Shown here piece by piece: positions 49,006-58,930 of a stretch of DNA of 64,000 bases. The position numbers and the translations under genes are program-made. Each line of letters starts with the position of its first letter. Within the stretch, counting starts at the first letter, position 1. The notes under the pieces are model-generated. The model was not told the origin of the DNA and did no database searches. It was given only the letters and a program-made list of their open reading frames with translations. This DNA is from Anagrus nilaparvatae (lineage: Eukaryota; Arthropoda; Insecta; Hymenoptera; Mymaridae), in the NCBI GenBank assembly GCA_022575985.1, contig JAKSXM010000017.1, positions 99,124 through 163,123 on the forward strand, in the 5' to 3' direction.

Positions 49006-49014
49006 GCTTATATC
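49006..49014 (-). promoter_or_regulatory. Possible TATA box of gene B
   Basis: GATATAAGC on the minus strand lies 116-124 nt before the ATG of gene B, close to the distance seen for gene E. Confidence 0.3.
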
Positions 49015-49120
49015 ATGTAGATAAACTCTTATAAGAAAATAATTAATTGCTAAAATTATTTATAAGAATGTAAGTTCAATATAATTTTGAAGAACATAGA
49101 AATACTATCAACTGCAATAA

Positions 49121-49633
49121 TCTCTATATATTATAAAGTTATAAACGCTGCCGCCGCTGCCGCTGACGTCGCCGCTTTCGCCTGAGCCCTTTGGGCCAAT
49201 GTGGTCTTTTTGGGCCAAAATGGTCCTTTTGGACCAATGTGGTCCTTTTGGGCCAAAATGAACCTTTTGGGCCAATGTGGTCCTTTTGGGCCAAAATGGA
49301 CCTTTTGGGCCAATGTGGTCCTTTTGGGCCAATGTGGACGTTTTGGGCCAGTGTGGTCCTTTTGGGCTAATGTGGTTCTTTTGGGTCACAGTGGTCCTTT
49401 TGGGCCAATGTGATCCTTTTGGGCCATTGCGGTTTTTTCTATATTTAACAGAGTAAAACTTTAAACTTTAATAAAGTTGTATTACGATACCAAATCTACA
49501 ACCACTGTCAAGAATCAGTTGTTTCAAAAAGAATAAGGTACGCCTTGCAAGTGATTAAAAATATACTATCGCAATACTTCAATCACTCTGCGGGGGTTGG
49601 CACGCGTAGCGCGCAGGGGGCGGAGCCCCCTAG
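49121..49633 (+). mobile_element. Non-autonomous Helitron (513 bp)
   Basis: The 5' end is TCTCTATATATTATAAAG and the 3' end is a perfect hairpin GGGGGC-GGA-GCCCCC followed at once by TAG, so the terminus reads CTAG. The base before is A and the base after is T, the usual Helitron A/T target. There is no TIR and no target duplication. The interior has a GC-rich trinucleotide part (GCTGCCGCCGCTGCCGCTGA) and a 19-bp minisatellite. No Rep/helicase coding, so it needs an autonomous partner. Confidence 0.75.
49190..49430 (+). repeat. 19-bp minisatellite inside the Helitron
   Basis: About 12-13 units alternating between GGGCCAATGTGGTCCTTTT and GGGCCAAAATGGACCTTTT. Frames through it give Lys-Gly-Pro-like repeated peptides in more than one phase, which is a by-product and not a gene. 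Confidence 0.85.
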
Positions 49634-50018
49634 TTATTAATAAATTTAATTTAATTATAGCTGATTTAAAATTCAATTACATTTTTTGGTGAATTATAAT
49701 GATTGAATAGTAATTGCAGGTGTAGGGTTTCAAGTCTGAAAACTTCGAACTATATTTTATGCAGTAATTTGAAATATAGTTTAACCCCCCCCCCCTCCAC
49801 TTACTTTAAAAAAGTATATATTCTATGGAATAGGGAAATTGTTTTCTGATATTTCATATTCCCTTGTGGATCATACTTCAAATACAACCTACGATAGAAA
49901 TCATATCCAACAATTTGACAATATAAAAAAAAAAATAAAGAACTGTAGGTCAAACTTCTCTAAGCAAGCTATAACTATAAGCAGGTTATAACCTTCAGAA
50001 TTTTGCACACAAAAAAAA

Positions 50019-50882
50019 CTAATAAATGTATATCTGCAATTATTTTAAAAGTGCTACTTAATTCGAGCCTGGAATCGTAATTCTTTTTTTTGAGGGCACA
50101 TCGGATCGACCCTTGTTTTCGTGAAGTTTGAACCCTCAGGAAGTCAAAAAAAGTCGTGAACAAGGATTCCGTGATAGGTGCCAAACAGATTTTTTCACTT
50201 TTGTGTCAAAAACCGTGTTTTTCGTATCTGAGCTACCCCAAATTGAAAAAAGCCTGTTTCTGAACTTTAAATATGCATTACTCACTTGATTTTCATCGTA
50301 AAATATTAATTTTTTTTTTTAATCGATTAATTTTTCGCTGGCAATTCATTTCTTTAAGAATTTCTTTAAGCCTTTGAAAACTGTAAGTAGCAAGTTAGTT
50401 TACTTAACACAGTTTTTGACCTAAAAATTAAAATTTGGTCAATAAAAATGATTTTTTTCTTAAAGAAATGCATGGCCAGGGAAAAATTAATTGATTTAAA
50501 AAAAAAAAATTATTATTTTACGACCAAAATCAAGCGAGTAATGCATGCTTAAAGTTCAGAAACAGGCTTATTTCAATAAAATTTCAATCTTTTTTAAGAC
50601 GAATTTGAGCAAAATCTAAAATTGACGATAACTTGGCTAATTTTCATCGTAAAAAGATAAGTTTTTTTTTTCTGGAGTGGTTTTTCCCTGGCAATCATAT
50701 TTTCTTATCTATTTTTTAAAATTTTATTTACCTAAAAAGTTATTTTGAAAATTTGTGATAGCTCAGATACGAAAAACACGGTTTATGACATAAAAATGAT
50801 AAAATCTTTTCGGCAAAAAAAAATTACGATTACAGGCTCAAATTAAGTAGCACTTTTAAAATAATTGCTCATATATACTTAC
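50019..50882. mobile_element. Foldback element, arms over 300 bp, beside a dead exon 1
   Basis: The left arm (AATTATTTTAAAAGTGCTAC near 50038, AACCGTGTTTTTCGTATCTG near 50210) is mirrored by the right arm (CAGATACGAAAAACACGGTT near 50763, GTAGCACTTTTAAAATAATT to about 50870). Arms run roughly 50019-50400 and 50470-50880 with a short loop. The right end lies within a few bases of the donor of the remnant exon at 50883-50936, so the element probably replaced or separated the rest of that gene copy. Confidence 0.65.
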
Positions 50883-50936
50883 CAAAGTACAACTACAAAA
50901 AATAATGACAAAAGATAAAACAAAAATTAAATTCAC
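50883..50936 (-). pseudogene. Remnant exon 1 of the secreted family
   Basis: Eighteen codons of signal-peptide character (NLIFVLSFVIIFCSCTL) end at a GTAAGT donor, resembling exon 1 of gene C. The first codon is GTG instead of ATG, and no in-frame ATG precedes it. No exon 2 follows; a foldback element does. Its upstream flank matches that of the remnant at 51553-51603 (TTTCTTGGTATTACAG, AACAAGAA, AAAATATTTCGCAATC). Confidence 0.6.
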
Positions 50937-51552
50937 GCTGATTAAATTTACTAGCGAAGATCTCAAGTATTTCTTGGTATTACAGCAAGACCAAAAGAGG
51001 AAAATTTTAAATTTAGGAGTTTGTAGTTATATACTAAAATTTGAATAAAATAAATGAAAAATAACAAGAATATCAAAATATTTCGCAATCCGTCTGCAAA
51101 ATATTTTGATAACAAGCCACAGAGGAAATTAAAAATTCATATATTTATTTACGTAAATCTGATAAATAACTGAGAAATGCATTAGTTTACCTTACTTGGT
51201 TTTTTTTTCAGAAGTTTTCTGCTTACTGAGCAAAAATGAGATATTTCCAAAACAAATAATCCTATACCCAAAGATTATGCTAACCAAATTCAAAATCAGA
51301 AAATATTTTCAATATAAATGGATTTTTTTTTTTAATGTTTCAATTTTTTCACAAGGTTATATTAAAAAAGAGAACATTATTTTGCATACTCATTATTACA
51401 AGAATAATAATAGTTCTTGTAAAAAGTTCCATTATTTTCTATGTAATTATATTCCAAAATTATAATCTATATAAATCTTATTCAGAAAAATTAAAAACAG
51501 AAATAAAAATAGAAATTCAGGCTAGTGTAAATGAAAATAATAATGTACAAAC

Positions 51553-51603
51553 CACTGCTACACAAAAAATAATAATTAAAGACGTTAAAAAAATTATACT
51601 CAT
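51553..51603 (-). pseudogene. Second remnant exon 1 of the secreted family
   Basis: ATG plus 16 codons (MSIIFLTSLIIIFCVAV) end at GTTTGT, a weak donor compared with GTAAGA in the intact genes. No family exon 2, 3 or 4 is visible in the 900 bp that follow on this strand. The upstream region is a duplicate of that at 50937-51130. It could be a rarely used exon, but decay is more likely. Confidence 0.55.
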
Positions 51604-52503
51604 ATTAATTTAATTAACTTTGAGGATCTCTTATTTATTTCTTGGTATTACAGTGAGGCTAAAAGAGAATTTTTTATTTTAACATTTATGAGTATGTTGT
51701 AGTTACTCATCAAATTTTTGATAAAAGAAATCAAAAATAACAAGAACGCCAAAATATTTCGCAATCAACAGTAGCAGAAAGTGTTGATAAGTAGACCCGA
51801 GATGAAATTAAAAGATGCTTATACAATTTATAACTAATTTTATTTATAAGAGGAGACTACCAAACAGGGTTGCTTAAATTTTGTGGCAAATTTGGTAGCC
51901 ACGATTGAGGTTTATACTGTAAAGTGTCCCAAATTCAGTATTTTTTCCTTGTTAATATAATGTGTAAATGAAAAAAAAAACTTTTATTTTGAATGTTCAG
52001 TTAAAAAATGTGAAATGTAAATAATGTCACTCCAGTCCAAGATTTATCTTTGTAGACTTTAAAAGCTCCAAGTATTACGCCTAAAAATTAAATTACTGAT
52101 AAGTGACGGATATTTTCATAATTTTTATCTCAACTAGCTGTCTTCTAAATTACCATGAAACTATTATATTTTATAAAATTTTATTAAAAATTGTTAAAAA
52201 TTCTCTAAGCTACATAAACCAATAAACATTATGTTTATGATTATGGCTATCAAAATTCGTTTATTTCTATATCTTTATAAATCTAATTTGAAGGTCGTTT
52301 ACTGAACTTTTGATAAAATATAAAATTATTTTGTAAATAAAATCATATGAACATTTTTAATTAATTGTATATAAAAAATAGAATTTTTAGATATTTTAAA
52401 ATTCACAAATTGAAAAAATAAAGCAAATAATTGTTAGATCAGAAATCAAATATTTTTATTTCGTGATTGATTAATAATAAATAAGTAATAATTACAAAAG
52501 AAT
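51604..52503. other. Intergenic spacer between remnants and gene C
   Basis: Contains the duplicated upstream flank (to about 51850) and AT-rich DNA. The minus-strand AAATAAAAATA at about 52451-52462 is the likely poly(A) signal of gene C. Confidence 0.35.
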
Positions 52504-53795
52504 TTAATTAACCATTTTTTTAGTCATGGTTTTTCTAATTCTTAAATAATTTGAAAAATTTTCAATTGGTGTTTTATTTTTAATACATAAATTAATTTCA
52601 TTTTTTAATTTTACTAAATTATTTTCTAAAGATTTAATTGATATATTTGATAAATAATCTAAAATGTCAAAATCATCAAGAAAAATATCAATTATATTTT
52701 TTAATGAACCTAATTTTGTTAAAAAACCTAACGCTATTGATTTTTTTTTATTTGAAAGAATTTTTCTCATTGCCTGAAAATGAAAAAGAGTTTTTATTAA
52801 ATAAAAATAAAAATTTGATTTTTAATTGAAATTTACCATTAGTAAAATTTCTAAATCTTTTTTTAATTTTCTTCTACTTAATTGATGGCAGATATTTTTA
52901 ACGTAACTGCAACTGCTTTTTAAAGTTTTGTAAATTACTTTAATGTTATGAATTCCATATTTAATTTTTGAAGTCGCATCGTTGAGTACTTCACGACTTA
53001 AAGTGTTTAAAAATCCTAAAAAAATATGCGATTTTTTTCTACATTCACAAACCGTAGGGTTAATTACGCAGTGATCATGACAATTTTCATCAAACGTAAA
53101 GTACTGTAAATAAAATTAAATTGAATGTTAATTAAATCCCAGCTTAATTATTATTTTTAATTTACTTACATCTTGTAAAATATTTCTAAAAGCTAAGAAA
53201 CTGTTTCCTTCTATATCTTTGTTAGGTCTTTTTGATTTTGATCGCGGACTTGCTTTAATGCTCTGAAAAATTAAATTTTTAATAAGTGCCAAGGAAATGA
53301 GGTATAACATGGAGCTATTTCACCTGTAGTAAATGAATGTGTTAACACAAAAGTCAACTTTTATCACCGAAATCAAAAGATAAAATGAAATAGCTAAAGG
53401 AAAAACAGTACAAAAACAGTTGGGTTGGATCGTTTTTACCCGATAAGTTTTAAAGGGCTGCAGGTTCTAATTTTTAATAAGAAACGCTGGTTTTACGATA
53501 TGAAAAAACAAAAAAACAAAAAAAATATTCCCGATAATTAACGAAAAATTTTCGTAAATTCGGATATATACCCCACTACACCCTATGATAAACATTGCAT
53601 AAAAGACGTTAGTAATATATTTTTTGAATATCAACTTTGTTTCTAGGACCCATCCAATGTCTGTGAGTAAAAAGTAAATAATTGTTTTGGCTAATGATGA
53701 AAAATATAGAACGTGAGAAACATATTTTTGACGAAACTAATTCTTACCACTGCACAAAAGATAACACTCAAACTCAGAATAAAAATTATATTCAT
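52504..53795 (-). CDS. Gene C: small secreted C-x6-C-x-C family protein
   Basis: Exons: 53748-53795, 53170-53262, 52837-53103, 52504-52773 (48, 93, 267, 270 nt). Introns are 485, 66 and 63 bp, all GT/AG and phase 0. The 225-residue product has the signal peptide MNIIFILSLSVIFCAV, a basic exon-2 segment (SPRSKSKRPNKD), HCVINPTVCEC in exon 3 and the next Cys 43 residues on (KSSC), with extra Cys nearby. Exon 4 has KKKSIALGFLTKLGSL and LKNEINLC. It is closest to gene E (shared exon 3 and exon 4 blocks) and forms a subfamily with it. Lys-rich, probably helical; function unknown. An AATAAA lies about 45 bp after the stop. Confidence 0.82.
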
Positions 53796-54700
53796 TTTTT
53801 TTAGGTGCAAATTATTCAAAAATTTAAAAAAAACACTAATTCCCGTTTAGCTTTAATCTGTCTAAACTAAAAAAACTTCTGATGAATTAAATTTTTAGTA
53901 AAAAAAAAACTGTAAAATTAAATAAATATTATGTTTAAAACTGTAGATAATGAAAAAAGTAATCAAAAATTTAAGATTTTGGTTATAATTTTTTAAAAAT
54001 ATAAATAAATTCTAAGATTTCTTTCATAGTATTTATTAAATCTAATTTTTAATTTTATCATTTTATACTATTTTGAAATTTTATAATTATATTATTTTTC
54101 TAATTGCTAGAAGAATATGAAATATTTTTATTATTACTTCAGGGAATTCCAATTTCATACGACTAAATTTTTGGTTTTTATTATTAATGAAAATCTCGCA
54201 ATTAAAAAATGGAATAAACTGAATGGATAAGACAACTTGCAATTTGTATTTTCTTCGGGCGAACGACTTACCTTTGTGCCCAAATTTTGAAACTTATCTT
54301 CGTACTCTCAGTACAAGGTTCATGTTTACAGGATTGATAATTTGTAATACCACTCAATTTTTTCTATATTTCAAAAAATAAGTAGATAAGATAGACCAGA
54401 AAAAAATTTATTTCGTAGTAATAATTGTACTACTCTTTTATTATCTTAATGATAAGAATACATTTCAGTGGCGTAATTTTATTGTCAGTATCATAGCATT
54501 CGAGATTATTCATTTGAACTTAAGTGGTGAAATTGTATACTTAATAAAACCAGTGTTAAAATTGAATTTCTTTAACTGTTTCCAATTTCATACCAGCTTT
54601 ACTTTAGTACACTAGCAGGAGATAAACTAATTACAAATTAAATAAATTTATAAAAGTAATTGTTTCTTTAATTCAATTAAGTATTTACAAATTTTATTTT
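53796..54700. other. Intergenic spacer between genes C and D
   Basis: AT-rich; no exon or repeat recognised. It holds the promoter of C on the minus strand, where no clear TATA box stands out, and the 3' end of D. An AATAAA on the minus strand at 54693-54698 directly follows the stop of D. Confidence 0.35.
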
Positions 54701-55671
54701 TTAAATGCCCCGTGTTTTAATAGGCCATAGTTTAATATTATTTAAATCAAACGTTGGAATTTTTTGTTTTGTGTAATTCTTAGCAAATTTCACAGCATCT
54801 GTTGCTTTTTGTTTTGAATAATCCTTAGTAAATTTTAAAGCATTCATTGTAGCTCGAGCAATTTTTCTTAGTTTACCGAATTTGGGTTTTGAATTTTCAA
54901 TGCATTTTTCAATTTTAATCTTTGTTCTTTCAAACTCGTTTCTTAAAATTTGTATGAAATTATTTGAAATATATCCTGGAATGTCAATTATTTCAGATAA
55001 CGAAGTTACTAAGTTTAACAGTTGACCTAAGTTATCAAACGTGTTAACAACGATTGCTTGTCCATTTTGTCTAAACATTGATTTTGATTTCTGAAAAAAG
55101 TAATAATTTCATTACTTTCTATGGTTCTGGTTTGATTGTTTGAAAAACTTACATTGACTAAATTTTTCGCTAAACTTTTGACTTGTTTTAAATTTCTAGG
55201 GCATTTCATTTTCAAATAATTGTAACAATTTTTGATATTTCTACATTGTTCTTTTAACTGATCTGCTACTTTGGTAGCTTTTGAAGAAATAATACTCGCT
55301 AAATCAGTGCCAATGTTTTTTAGAGAATTTCTAGCTTTGAATGATTTATTCAAACAATCACAAGTTTCTGGATATTTTTTGCAGGTCTCTATTTGCTTAT
55401 TATAAAGTTCAAAAATCTGAAATTTTTTAGTTATAAATAAAATTTGTAATTTCTTACATTAAATTAATTTTCTTACATCTTTGAATAACTCTTTTGATTC
55501 ATCAAAAACATTTATTCTAGAATTTTCTTCGTATTTAATTGGCCTGCCTTCAGTCCTCTAAGAATAAAAATTATTTCACTTCGTAACAATCACACAATAA
55601 AATAAATTTCTTGAATTACTCACCAGAAAAAAAAATATGAGGCTTATAAACAAATATAAAATTAAAATCAT
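54701..55671 (-). CDS. Gene D: small secreted C-x6-C-x-C family protein, longest member
   Basis: Exons: 55624-55671, 55477-55557, 55153-55416, 54701-55090 (48, 81, 264, 390 nt). Introns are 66, 60 and 62 bp, phase 0. The 260-residue product starts MILILYLFISLIFFFL, continues RTEGRPIKYEE, and has TCKKYPETCDC with the next Cys 36 residues on (EQC) as in A and B. Exon 4 keeps LRNEFERTK ... EKC. It then adds a unique C-terminal tail with an internal duplication (ALKFTKDYSKQKATD followed by AVKFAKNYTKQKIPT), ending in LWPIKTRGI. No family outside the window is recognised. Confidence 0.82.
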
Positions 55672-55875
55672 TTCTTAAATTATACAACCAAAACGTACGT
55701 CTCTGTAATCAGAATTGTGGTATCTCAGCTTTTAAAAACTTTGTAAAAATAAGTAATAATAACAATTGTAATAAATTTTATTTAAGATTTAATAAAAATT
55801 AAGTAAATAAAGATAATAAAACAAAAAAATCATAAATCGAAACTCTAGATTTTGTGTTGGCATTACTTACACTAT

Positions 55876-56200
55876 TAACATGGAACATGTTTATAGGGAG
55901 GGGTACTCTTGATACCTAAAAATCAAGGGGGGAGTCAAATATGTCCGATTCAAGGGGGGGGGGTCAAATGGGACTTAAAATAATTTCAATTTAGGGACTT
56001 AGAAAATATCTGGGGTTAGGGACTTAGAATAAAACAGGTTTGTGGACTTCGAATAATATAGATTTAGGGACCCAGAATAATACGCTTTTAGAGAATCAGA
56101 ATGGGTTAGATTTAGAATCTTAATATCTAGTAAAGGTGATAATTACAAATTATAAAAATAAAAAATTGTATTGTAATGGTCTGGAGGTGAGTTTTTTCGA
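55876..56200 (+). mobile_element. HINE-like repeat family, copy 6
   Basis: TTAACATGGAACATGTTTAT, AGGGAGGGGTAC, G runs with GTCAAATATGTCC, then a series of GGGACTTAGAATAA-like phrases (period about 25-30 bp), TAGAATCTTAATATCTAGTAA and TGATAATTACAAATT. It matches copy 3 in reverse but lacks the hairpin end. It lies between genes D and E. Confidence 0.6.
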
Positions 56201-56505
56201 TAAGTTTACGAATGCTACTACTTAGGTTAGGTTTGGTTCCGGGGGCTAAATCATTCTACTTATCCGGAAGTAGCCTTGGTTTCTTTTCAAGATTAACACA
56301 TTATTTGTTAGTCCATAAAATTATTTTGTAAACAAAATTATATCAAAATTTTTAATTATCTGTACATAAAAAAAAGTAAATGATTTTTTAAGATTCATAA
56401 AAATTTTTTATTGATTTCTTTATTGATTATTAAAAATATTAAGTAATTAATTACTGGTCAGTAAATTCAATTTATTTTATAACAAAAGAATTTAATAAAT
56501 TATTT

Positions 56506-57900
56506 TTATTTCGCTGATTTTCTAATTCTTGAGTAATCTGAAAAATTTTCAATTGGCATTTTATTTTTAATACATAAATTAATTTCAGTTTTTAAATTTA
56601 TTAAATTATTTTCTAACGATTTAATTGATACATTTGATAAATAACTTAATAAATCAAAATTATCAAGACAAATATCAAGTAATATATTTAATGAACCTAA
56701 TTTTGTTAAAAAACCTAATGCTATTGATTTTTTTTTATTTAAAAGAATATTTTTTATATCCTAAAAATAAAAAAAGAAGTATAAATAAACGATTAAAAAA
56801 AATTAAATTTGAAAATATTAAAAATTACCAATAATACAGTTTCTAACTGTTTTTTTAATTTAATCATTGTTAAATCTGTATTTTTAAGTTTACCGCAACT
56901 ATTTTTAAAATTTTGATAAAATTTTTCAATATTATCAATTCCATCTTCAAGTTTTGAAGTTGCGTCGTTTAGTAATTCTTGACTCAAAGTATTTAAAAGT
57001 CCTAAAAAAACATTTGATTTATTTCTACATTCACAAATTGTAGGATTAACAACGCAGTGATCATGAATATTTTCGTCAAATTTAAAGTACTGCAAAAAAA
57101 AAATTAAATTTAATGTAGATTGATTATCAGCTTAATTATTAGTTTAATTTGATTTTAATTATTATATAAAATTTACTTACTTCTTCTAAAACATCTCTAA
57201 AAGCCCAAAAACTATTTGTAACTTCATTTATTTTGGATTTTTCTGAACCTGCTCTAGTGATCTGAAAAAAAGTAAGCTTTATTCATTTCAAAATAATTTT
57301 TCCTAATATTATTACCTTTCTCTAAAATTAATTCCAAAAATTAGTTCTCTTATTTAAAGCCAATTTCGAAGCTAATTTATTTTTTTTTAAGTTTTACTAT
57401 TTGGAGTGCCAATTTCGTACAAAAAATTTTATTAGAATTGAAATGAGTTTTTGATGTTTGATAAAAAGAGGCTCAAGGTGTCAAATTCACAATAATTAAG
57501 GAAAGCCTTCGTAATTGATTTAATAGAGATTAAACTAATCCCTAGTACCATCGAGATAATTATAGTACCTGTAGAGAGCACTCCTATCTCAGTGCGTGTT
57601 AAAATATTTGCAGATGATGAGTACCCAGCAAATCTAGGCGCGAGTGATCATGTTAAAAATTTAATTTTTTCGCTTATTAAGTCGACGATATTTTTTGCCC
57701 ACTTAGGTGCACAAAGAGTCTAAAATAAGTGCAGAAAATACCAATTTTACGTATGAATTTTACATCAGTGAAAAATTCAAAGTTCATGTTGAGTTTACAA
57801 ATTACGTGTTAAAAATTAAAGTATTAAAAAAAAATTAAAATTGTATCCTCACCAATATATTTGATGTTATAAACAAAAATAAAATTTTTATAAAATTCAT
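56506..57900 (-). CDS. Gene E: small secreted C-x6-C-x-C family protein
   Basis: Exons: 57853-57900, 57181-57261, 56829-57089, 56506-56760 (48, 81, 261, 255 nt). Introns are 591, 91 and 68 bp, phase 0. The 214-residue product begins MNFIKILFLFITSNIL, then ITRAGSEKSK; cleavage is likely near TRA. Exon 3 starts YFKFDENIHDHC, almost as in gene C, and has HCVVNPTICEC with the next Cys 43 residues on. Exon 4 repeats KKKSIALGFLTKLGSL and TEINLC. A TATATATAAG box lies about 110 bp upstream of the ATG and an AATAAA about 30 bp after the stop. Function unknown. Confidence 0.83.
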
Positions 57901-58008
57901 AATTTATTGAATTTTTGTCAATTTTTTAAAATATTAAAGTAACGATAACTTTAAATTCTTTACACTACTTAATTTTACAATAAAATAATTAAATAAAATA
58001 AAATAATT

Positions 58009-58018
58009 CTTATATATA
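58009..58018 (-). promoter_or_regulatory. Likely TATA box of gene E
   Basis: TATATATAAG on the minus strand, 109-118 nt before the ATG. It is the best-formed TATA element of the family and would place transcription start around 57980-57990. Confidence 0.45.
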
Positions 58019-58246
58019 GGCTTAAAATTAATGCGTTAAGGAGGCTCTGTAGTGTACTCGCTAGTCAATTGAAAAGCTATTAAAAATTTTTATTAATGTT
58101 TATTTTTCTTAATTTATGAGAAATATGACTATGAAAAATCTTATTTTAATTAATATTAATAAAATAACAAATATTCTCTTCATTTACGAATTAGCGATGA
58201 CAAAAAGTTTACTTTGTATTAGGAATTAACGTGAGTAAAGCAACAT

Positions 58247-58462
58247 CTAGAAAGTCAATGTTAATTTTGTTATTACATTCATATTCATATCTAATGACAT
58301 GAATTTGGTGCTTTGAATGTAATTTGAATTTGTTGCCATACAATGGTCCATGTTATAAACATGGAGCATCAACACTTGATGCTGATATAGCCGGGAATCG
58401 AACCGCGAACCTTCAGGTCCGAAGTCCAACGCCCGAACCACAGAGCTACCGAGACTCTATAA
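58247..58462 (-). mobile_element. tRNA-derived SINE-like element
   Basis: The minus strand begins GAGTCTCGGTAGCTCTGTGG, with a Pol III A box (TAGCTCTGTGG), and has a B box GGTTCGATTCC about 35 bp on. The anticodon-arm region GGACTTCGGACCTGAA resembles tRNA-Arg with a TCG anticodon but carries a mismatch. The T arm is imperfect, and the acceptor ends cannot pair, so it is not a working tRNA. An unrelated AT-rich tail of about 130 bp follows, as in SINEs. Confidence 0.55.
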
Positions 58463-58479
58463 GGGGAGTATAAAGTAAC

Positions 58480-58930
58480 CCAGCAGGGCTGGAAATCGAG
58501 AGGGATTGGAAAATAGAATCAGAATAATTTTGATTTAAGGGCTTGTTTCGAGACTTATTTTCAATTTAACAATAAGGTACTTTAGGAAGCTTGAATTTTT
58601 CAAATAAATAAGCAGTCAGTAATTAAGTTCAATGTTTCTAGTTTTTTGAGTACATATATTTAAACTCGTTATTAGTTTTGGTGGTTATCTCAAAATAAAA
58701 GAATAATAAAAATTTATTTTACATTTTAAAGTTTTGTGTAAAAACTATGAAAAATTTATTTATATATTTATTTTATTTATTTTTCGTGTAAAATCTATAC
58801 ACACAAATTATTCCTAAAAATACGATTAAAAATTAATATTTTATATAATTAGTTTTTTGAATTTCACGAAAAATCTATAAATAATTTGCATTTTATTAAA
58901 TTGTGTTTTTAATTTTCATGAAACATGTAT
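58480..58930 (+). repeat. Inverted orphan copy of gene A's upstream region
   Basis: It matches 42595 back to 42148 in reverse orientation and stops about 20 bp short of where the ATG would be. No signal-peptide exon follows on the plus strand. This is a truncated, inverted duplicate of the family's 5' flank and marks the right edge of the cluster. Confidence 0.65.

Noticed and set aside
49108..49389. Minus-strand frame with repeated KGPHWPK-like peptides, collagen-like at first sight
   Set aside because: It arises from the 19-bp minisatellite, which is open in several frames, and lies inside a non-autonomous Helitron.
52638..56834. Plus-strand frames at 52638-52829 and 56625-56834
   Set aside because: They are antisense to exon 4 of genes C and E; their similarity to each other only reflects the paralogous exons.
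58380..58455. Intact tRNA-Arg gene on the minus strand
   Set aside because: The A and B boxes fit, but the acceptor stem does not pair and the anticodon and T stems contain mismatches. It is called a SINE-like element instead.
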